Source: Bacilli bacterium
Lineage (GTDB): Bacteria; Bacillota_I; Bacilli_A; RFN20; CAG-288
DNA: 57,153 nt
Direction of reading: 5' to 3'
Assembly (NCBI GenBank): GCA_900770925.1
Contig: CAAGLY010000007.1
Coordinates: forward strand, 1-57,153
In this document: positions 52,676-57,153 of the stretch, piece by piece
Layout of the letters: every line of letters begins with the position of its first letter
How positions within the stretch are numbered: position 1 is the first letter of the stretch
Position numbers and translations under genes: made by a program
Notes under the pieces: generated by a model
The model's input: the letters and a program-made list of their open reading frames with translations, nothing else
What the model was told of the DNA's origin: nothing
Databases searched by the model: none

Positions 52676-52714
52676 CCGCCATCGAAAATCAACACGGAGA
52701 AATCCGTGTTTTTT
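52676..52714 (+). repeat. 39-bp direct repeat, copy 3 (terminator of module 2)
   Basis: Identical to copies 1 and 2. It lies 26 bp after the YoeB stop. TCGGATAAAT (52655-52664) precedes it at the same distance as in copy 2. Confidence 0.95.
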
Positions 52715-52832
52715 TTGCTACTCTCAAAACAAAACGGACATTGTACAGACTAGATGATTCCGGAATCGAATTTCCATTTAGAAGCCGCTTTCCTCATTAA
52801 GAAGAGAAATGGCTTTTTGAATGGTGGAATAA

Positions 52833-54137
52833 TCAGTCAATCCTAATAGAATCTAAAGTAAGAGAGAGCGTAGAAGCGAAATAAGTCTCTAATAGCTTAG
52901 CCCTAGAATTGATATCCTCAGCACCGCAGAGTTCACGGGAAGAATGCCTCGCCAACTGAGCAATGCCAAGATCAACAGAGGTAAGAGAGACTTCGGAATT
53001 AGACAGATTGCCAAGAGTCGAACCTCCTCTTAAGTCGCTGCGGTTCGTAAAGTACTGGAGGGGGACCTCGGCCTTATCGGCAATTGCCTTCAATAAGGCA
53101 ATAGAGTAGGCATCGGAGGTATAGGACTGATTGGCGTTAGATTTGACGACAACGCCTTTGTTCCTTTCGACATCGGTTGTCTTATCCGTAATCTCCGGAT
53201 GATTAGGGTGGTTAGCATGGGCATTATCAATAGATAAGAGAGAAGAGGAGGAAATAGCCTGTTTCAGTTCGTCTAAGCTTCCGTTCAGAGCAAAGACAAT
53301 CCGTTCTAGGATATCCTTAAGGAAGGTAGAGTTTGCGCCCTGTTTTGTTAGGCTTCCGACCTCTTCGTTATCAAAGGAAGCAAAGACATCAATCGCTCTG
53401 TTTTCCTTTGCCTTAATAAAGCCAAAAAGAGCGGAATAGGCAGAGCTTAGATCGTCTAAGCGGGGAGAAGACAGAAATTCTCTGTTCCTGCCTACAAAGC
53501 AGGGTTTCTCCCGGTTATAGAGGAAGAGATCATGGCTAAGGATTTTTTCATCCTCAGAAAGTCCGAGTTTCTCTTTCAGGTACTGATTGAAGTCAAAGTT
53601 CTCCTCTCCGATGCCGAGAAGAGGCAGCCTATCCTTACTCGGGTCATAGTTCCTGGAAGTATTGATTGTCCGGTTAAAATGGATAGCCAGATTCGGAATC
53701 GTCAGAATATCCTCATCGATATTCAATAGCCTAGAGCGAATACCGTCTGTTCCTTTCAACCTTACCCGTCCGGCAAAGGATAAAGGACGGTCCATCCAGG
53801 TATTATAAATGCCGCCTCCATAAGGCTCCGTATTCAATAGAATAAGGTTCTTATAGCGGACAATCGGATTCGGTTTGATTTTAAAGCTCGGGGAATCGTT
53901 ATGGGTTGCACTAATCTGGAAAGAAAGCTTATCCAGATCAGAGGGAATCTTAAAAGAAATAATAGAAGTCTGGTTACGTTCAATAAAATAACGGCCTCCT
54001 TTTTTAATAGAGAAGCTATCTCCTTCCTTCAGTTCAGAGAAGCCTTCTTTTAAAAGCTCATCTTTCCTGTTTTTTACCGCATGAAAGACCGAATAGGATT
54101 TATCTAACAACTCTTTGACAAACTCTTTAGCCTGCAT
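52833..54137 (-). CDS. apeB: M18-family aspartyl aminopeptidase
   Basis: 434 residues. ATHNDSPSFKIKPNP (first zinc ligand His), IPNLAIHFNRTIN, RLDDLSSAYSALFG, FDNEEVGSLTKQGANS (Glu base and ligand), RSDLRGGSTLG and VDLGIAQLAMHSSREL (AGG as Met; the final ligand His) are complete. A cytoplasmic zinc peptidase removing N-terminal acidic residues. GAGGT SD. A standalone gene facing the toxin-antitoxin modules. Confidence 0.95.
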   Translation of the reverse strand: MQAKEFVKELLDKSYSVFHAVKNRKDELLKEGFSELKEGDSFSIKKGGRYFIERNQTSIISFKIPSDLDKLSFQISATHNDSPSFKIKPNPIVRYKNLILLNTEPYGGGIYNTWMDRPLSFAGRVRLKGTDGIRSRLLNIDEDILTIPNLAIHFNRTINTSRNYDPSKDRLPLLGIGEENFDFNQYLKEKLGLSEDEKILSHDLFLYNREKPCFVGRNREFLSSPRLDDLSSAYSALFGFIKAKENRAIDVFASFDNEEVGSLTKQGANSTFLKDILERIVFALNGSLDELKQAISSSSLLSIDNAHANHPNHPEITDKTTDVERNKGVVVKSNANQSYTSDAYSIALLKAIADKAEVPLQYFTNRSDLRGGSTLGNLSNSEVSLTSVDLGIAQLARHSSRELCGAEDINSRAKLLETYFASTLSLTLDSIRID

Positions 54138-54238
54138 ATTATTTACCTCGGAAGTATTCTAGCAGAGGGAAATGAAAAACGCGCTCTTTCTTGTAAACTG
54201 CTTTTTTCAATGGTAAACTAGTATGCTGTTTTTAAGCC

Positions 54239-54313
54239 GAGTGCTTAGCTCAGCGGGAGAGCGCTTCCTTCACACGGAAGAGGTCGAAGGTCCGATCCCT
54301 TTAGCACTCACCA
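54239..54313 (+). tRNA. tRNA-Val (anticodon CAC)
   Basis: 75 nt with encoded CCA. Acceptor GAGTGCT/AGCACTC, anticodon arm CTTCC-TTCACAC-GGAAG, T-arm GAAGG-TCCGATC-CCTTT with C at position 55. Confidence 0.93.
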
Positions 54314-54320
54314 TAGAAAT

Positions 54321-54396
54321 GCCAACTTAGCTCATCAGGTAGAGCAGCTGATTTGTAATCAGCAGGTGGCTGGTCCGAGTCCGGCAGTTGGCACCA
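54321..54396 (+). tRNA. tRNA-Thr (anticodon UGU)
   Basis: 76 nt with encoded CCA, 7 bp after tRNA-Val. Acceptor GCCAACT/AGTTGGC, anticodon arm GCTGA-TTTGTAA-TCAGC, T-arm GCTGG-TCCGAGT-CCGGC with C at position 55. Confidence 0.93.
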
Positions 54397-54408
54397 GAAA
54401 AATTCAGA

Positions 54409-54437
54409 GGACTGTCTTATAAAGGCAGCCCTTTTTT
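54409..54437 (+). terminator. Terminator of the tRNA-Val/tRNA-Thr unit
   Basis: Stem GGACTGTCTT/AAGGCAGCCC (54409-54418 with 54422-54431; one mismatch, one G-U) and six T. Confidence 0.75.
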
Positions 54438-54469
54438 CATGCTGTTTTTTAGGATCAGGAATAAAAAGG

Positions 54470-54500
54470 AAAAAAAGAGGCTGTCCGCTGGACAGCCTCT
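54470..54500 (-). terminator. Terminator of tRNA-Ile
   Basis: Perfect 11-bp stem (54476-54486 with 54490-54500) and a T run on the minus strand. Confidence 0.88.
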
Positions 54501-54513
54501 CTATTTTCTTAAA

Positions 54514-54590
54514 TGGTGGGCCTTAGTGGGCTCGGACCACCGACCTTGCGCTTATCAAGCGCACGCTCTAACCAACTGAGCTAAAGGCCC
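54514..54590 (-). tRNA. tRNA-Ile (anticodon GAU)
   Basis: 77 nt with encoded CCA. Acceptor GGGCCTT/AAGGCCC, anticodon arm TGCGC-TTGATAA-GCGCA, T-arm GGTGG-TCCGAGC-CCACT with C at position 55. Confidence 0.94.
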
Positions 54591-54827
54591 ATTTAAGCGG
54601 AAATAATGATAACTCAGATAAGAAAGGATGTCAACGTTTTTCTCTAAATATTTCAGCTAGTGAAACAAAAGGATAGTTCTGAAAGGAGAATAAGATAAAA
54701 AAGGAAGATGCCGGATTAAAGTAGTATTTCAATATTTAGTTAGTTCGAACTAACCTTAATTAGTGTATGCATGCCCCTTGAAAGCAGCCCCCTCATTCGC
54801 TAAAATATCGCTTGGAGGGTGTTAAAA

Positions 54828-55013
54828 ATGACTAAAGTTGTTATTGATGCCGATTTATGCATCGGATGCGGAGCTTGCACTGGTGTTGCCGCTGAATCCT
54901 TCGAACTCAACGATGAGGGCAAGGCTGTTTTCACCGGAACTATCTCCGATGAAGCTTCTGTCCAGGCCGCTATCGATGGCTGCCCGGTCCAGGCTATCAC
55001 TGCCGAAGACTAA
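54828..55013 (+). CDS. Single-cluster [4Fe-4S] ferredoxin
   Basis: 61 residues from the ATG at 54828; GGAGGG lies 8 bp before it, so a GTG at 54819 inside the SD is not the start. CIGCGAC and GCPVQAI supply four cysteines for one cluster; the middle is acidic (ELNDEGKAVF, SDEASVQAA). Cytoplasmic one-electron carrier of fermentative metabolism. Alone between terminators, strongly biased codon use, probably highly expressed. Confidence 0.93.
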   Translation: MTKVVIDADLCIGCGACTGVAAESFELNDEGKAVFTGTISDEASVQAAIDGCPVQAITAED

Positions 55014-55041
55014 TTCTTCCTACTGAAAGGAAAAAAAAGAA

Positions 55042-55071
55042 CAGCCGTGGCGCTTGCCACGGCTGCTTTTT
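55042..55071. terminator. Bidirectional terminator after ferredoxin
   Basis: Perfect 10-bp stem (55042-55051 with 55056-55065), GCTT loop, T run on the plus strand and an A run on the other side that serves the membrane-protein gene on the minus strand. Confidence 0.9.
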
Positions 55072-55084
55072 GTTTTCGTTATTT

Positions 55085-56194
55085 TTAACGGATACGGACT
55101 GAGACGTCATAGGTGCAGGTTGTAATCTTATCGCACTTATGAATCTGATAGAAGACTTCCTTTGATAATCCGTCCGTAGAAGCATCCGTATAGGTGTCCT
55201 CTAATCTCTGGTAAGAGAGAATCTTATAGTTCTGTTTCGGATAGATGTTAGTCAGATAGGCAAGGATAATAGAGGTGGACTGGACAAAAGAGCTTAGTCT
55301 GACTTCACGCCTGACACCGAATTCATCGACATGGAGAACATAGACATAAAGGTTCTGGTTGATATCCTTCCGGACATCATCCTCTTCCTGGATGGTCTTG
55401 TTCCGCTTGTTGATTTTTTCCTGCCTTCGGATCTTATCTTCGCCAAGCCGGATAGCAGCATTCTCAATCGAATCAAAGGGAGAGAAGTGAGTAAGTTCTT
55501 TTTCTGTCCTGAAGACCTTCGATCCAAGAATCGGAGATTTCCTGGTATCGAAGATTAGTTTATTAAAAAGAACTTCGTAGAGGAAGAAGATAGCAACATG
55601 CCTGATAAAGAAATAGAGGATTCCATAGATAAAGGATGCAACCGGATAATAATAGCTGGGTTTAAAAACACTTGGATATAATTCAGCGAGAGTGTTCCTA
55701 TTCATTTCTGTCGAGAAAACGGATCTTATCTTATTGCCAGATGCCCTTGTCGGAATAATGAAAAGGTAAGACAGGTATCCAAGGATAATTGCGTTGAAGA
55801 AACTAGTGATCCAGTATCCGTACAGTCTTCCGAAGAAGCCTTTGGAAAAGACATGACATCCCCAGTCCCTCCAAAAAAGAAGGAGAAGAGTGACAAAGCC
55901 GTCTAGGACTGAAGAGACAAGGAAAATTGGGAAGGGGAAACAGAGCTTTGAGAAGAAGGTAAGAGAGACCCTTGCTGCTTTAAACAGAAGAACAAACAGA
56001 GCAGGATAGAAGCCATAGATAGCATAAGAGCAGACAACCCTCAGATTGGAGAAATCAATCGGGAACAGACTGAAAAAGCGAAGCTGAGGAATCTGGCCAA
56101 GAAGGCTGATTCCATAGCCGAGAACAGCAAGGAGGAAGAGCATTCCTGCCTTTTTCGCGATAAGCTGCTTTTTACTGTTGGTCCTCGTCCTCAT
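55085..56194 (-). CDS. Multi-pass membrane protein, possibly ECF S-component-like
   Basis: About 369 residues. The first 220 hold about six hydrophobic helices, with FFSLFPIDFSNL, AIYGFYPALFVLLFKAA and PFPIFLVSSVLDGFVTLLL in the order seen in RibU-type substrate-binding components of ECF vitamin transporters; the match is by pattern only. Residues after about 230 are soluble and charged (KINKRNKTIQEEDD), then a small mixed alpha/beta part. Start at 56194 is chosen because GGAG sits 6 bp before it; an ATG at 56206 is possible. It overlaps the rluB-like gene, implying cotranscription. ECF ATPases are not in the window. Confidence 0.55.
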   Translation of the reverse strand: MRTRTNSKKQLIAKKAGMLFLLAVLGYGISLLGQIPQLRFFSLFPIDFSNLRVVCSYAIYGFYPALFVLLFKAARVSLTFFSKLCFPFPIFLVSSVLDGFVTLLLLFWRDWGCHVFSKGFFGRLYGYWITSFFNAIILGYLSYLFIIPTRASGNKIRSVFSTEMNRNTLAELYPSVFKPSYYYPVASFIYGILYFFIRHVAIFFLYEVLFNKLIFDTRKSPILGSKVFRTEKELTHFSPFDSIENAAIRLGEDKIRRQEKINKRNKTIQEEDDVRKDINQNLYVYVLHVDEFGVRREVRLSSFVQSTSIILAYLTNIYPKQNYKILSYQRLEDTYTDASTDGLSKEVFYQIHKCDKITTCTYDVSVRIR

Positions 56195-56960
56195 TCCTTT
56201 CTCCATTAAACGGATTGTTCTTCTTCCGTTCTAAGCATTCTGCTTTAAGCTGACTGACTACAGAAAGAGGGATTTCCTTCACATCTCCCGGTTTCCTCTT
56301 GCCAAGAAGGATATTACCGATACGGATACGCCTTAAGACAGTAACCGGATGATTCCTTGTCTCCCTCCTATGACGGATTTCCCGTTTCTTACCTTCGTGA
56401 AGGACAATAGAGAAGACACAGGAATTATCTAAATCGCGGACAAGCTTAGCCTGACAGGGCTTAGCTTTATATCCGTCTTTGACAATATAGATACCATTTG
56501 CCCTTTTTTCGATTTCATTTCCCTGATATGGGTTCTTGCACTGGACAAGGTATTCCTTTTCCGGAGCAGAGGAAGGATGAGTCATCAGATTAGCAAATTC
56601 ACCGTCGTTCGTTAAAAGAAGAAGTCCGGTGGAATTATGGTCTAGACGTCCGATGGAAAAGACACGTCCGTATTTCTTCGGAACGAAGTCCATAATGGTC
56701 CTTCTTCCTTCCGGGTCACTTGCCGTAGAGACGACATCATAAGGCTTATTCATCCTTAAATAGACAGGCTCTTTGCTCCTATCTTTATTGACTTTTACTC
56801 CGTCGATCTCGATGTCATCTTCCCTCGTGCATTTGAATCCGAGTTCCGTAATGACTTCTCCGTTGACTTTTATCTTGCCCTGGCTAAGAAGGGCTTCTGC
56901 TTTTCTCCGGGAGCAATATCCCCTTTCAGAGAGAAGCTTCTGAATGCGTTCCTGTTCCAT
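56172..56960 (-). CDS. rluB: RluB/RsuA-family 23S/16S rRNA pseudouridine synthase
   Basis: 262 residues. N-terminal S4 domain MEQERIQKLLSERGYCSRRK, then YLMMNKPYDVVST, the catalytic VFSIGRLDHNSTGLLLLTND (Asp), and HEGKKREIRHMMETMNHPV. The three AGG codons in the last motif and one in YLMMNKP fit Met. RluB modifies U2605 of 23S rRNA; the RsuA, RluE and RluF relatives have other targets, and the S4 domain favours RluB or RsuA. SD is weak. Confidence 0.9.
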   Translation of the reverse strand: MEQERIQKLLSERGYCSRRKAEALLSQGKIKVNGEVITELGFKCTREDDIEIDGVKVNKDRSKEPVYLRMNKPYDVVSTASDPEGRRTIMDFVPKKYGRVFSIGRLDHNSTGLLLLTNDGEFANLMTHPSSAPEKEYLVQCKNPYQGNEIEKRANGIYIVKDGYKAKPCQAKLVRDLDNSCVFSIVLHEGKKREIRHRRETRNHPVTVLRRIRIGNILLGKRKPGDVKEIPLSVVSQLKAECLERKKNNPFNGERNEDEDQQ

Positions 56961-57045
56961 ATTAATTGCGATCTCTTTCTTCTACAGCAGTATTTTACAC
57001 TAATTTCTGCCTGTTTTCCTTTCTTATCCCCCCAGAAGAACAAAA

Positions 57046-57090
57046 CCGATGATTGAATCATCGGGTGGCTAGCCCACGGGCTAGCCTTTT
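57046..57090 (+). other. Adjacent perfect hairpins near the window edge
   Basis: CCGATGAT/ATCATCGG (57046-57053 with 57057-57064), then GGCTAGCCC/GGGCTAGCC (57067-57075 with 57078-57086) and TTTT. No plus-strand gene ends here. They could be a terminator of an unseen RNA or the hairpin end of an IS200/IS605-like element; the flank is too short to decide. Confidence 0.35.
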
Positions 57091-57153
57091 CCTATACGCA
57101 GATGCTAACATATCATCATGCAACCGCGCCGTTATCCGCATTCGGACTTCGCA

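Noticed and set aside
51416..52714. CRISPR-like array from three evenly spaced repeats
   Set aside because: The spacers are about 600 bp and hold expressed toxin-antitoxin genes, and the repeat is a tRNA end with a terminator.
1..57153. TGA read as tryptophan, as in Mycoplasma
   Set aside because: TGA ends intact genes such as the first ABC exporter subunit and the ABC-2 region, conserved Trp is TGG, and the only tRNA-Trp here has anticodon CCA.

Overview
This window looks like a chromosome segment of an uncultivated, low-to-mid GC, Gram-positive member of the Bacilli (Erysipelotrichales/RF39-like neighbourhood). It is dense with genes, Shine-Dalgarno (SD) sequences are mostly GGAGG-type, and the gene set is typical of a fermentative gut or rumen Firmicute: AddAB, a Pot polyamine importer, oleate hydratase, DegV, rubrerythrin, a one-cluster ferredoxin and several ABC exporters. 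The most important fact is that the standard genetic code does not fit. AGG codons fall where protein families have Met, while conserved Arg positions use CGN or AGA. With AGG read as Met, signature motifs are restored in gene after gene: the HAD motif FDMDGT, DGPMPQTRF and IETMRREG in TypA, TLRMIAGFE and ALTMSD in PotA, NRMTFYYHF in TetR, KMSGRGLG in the nucleoside phosphorylase, and LAMHS in the M18 peptidase. This matches the AGG-to-Met reassignment reported for an uncultivated Bacilli clade by Shulgina and Eddy (eLife 2021). Proteins below are described with AGG read as Met.

Layout. 1-4.5 kb: rubrerythrin (minus) and a heterodimeric ABC exporter. 4.5-11.2 kb: addB-addA. 11.3-15.6 kb: tandem mgtE genes, a SRAP (HMCES/YedK) protein and a TrmH-type methyltransferase. 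15.7-16.8 kb: rpsF-ssb-rpsR (minus). 16.9-18.5 kb: a YolD-like gene with a Y-family polymerase. 19.0-22.4 kb: a degenerate MTHFS-like gene, a decayed RloA/RloB defence pair, a guanylate kinase and a HAD phosphatase. 22.7-28.0 kb: potABCD, then initiator tRNA. 28.5-32.3 kb: small accessory genes, DegV, a CAT-like acyltransferase and a FliB-like protein. 32.8-37.2 kb: a broken ABC-2 ATPase with intact permease, a TetR regulator and oleate hydratase. 37.3-44.4 kb: an RNA m5C methyltransferase, a hypothetical gene, a pyrimidine-nucleoside phosphorylase, an ABC-F protein and TypA. 44.4-49.7 kb: a possible structured RNA, a MacB-like ABC protein, and a nucleobase permease behind an attenuator-like leader. 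49.7-52.7 kb: a divergent MreB, YqeY, tRNA-Trp, and two toxin-antitoxin cassettes separated by exact 39-bp copies of the tRNA-Trp 3' end plus terminator. 52.8-57.1 kb: M18 aminopeptidase, tRNA-Val, tRNA-Thr, tRNA-Ile, ferredoxin, a membrane protein and an RluB-type pseudouridine synthase.

The main things to follow up are the recoded AGG, the tRNA-anchored toxin-antitoxin cassettes (whose genes contain no AGG at all), an unusual T-loop C55 in four of the five tRNAs, the attenuator-like leader before the permease, and the unassigned folded region after typA. No origin, prophage, integrase, CRISPR array or complete insertion sequence was recognised.
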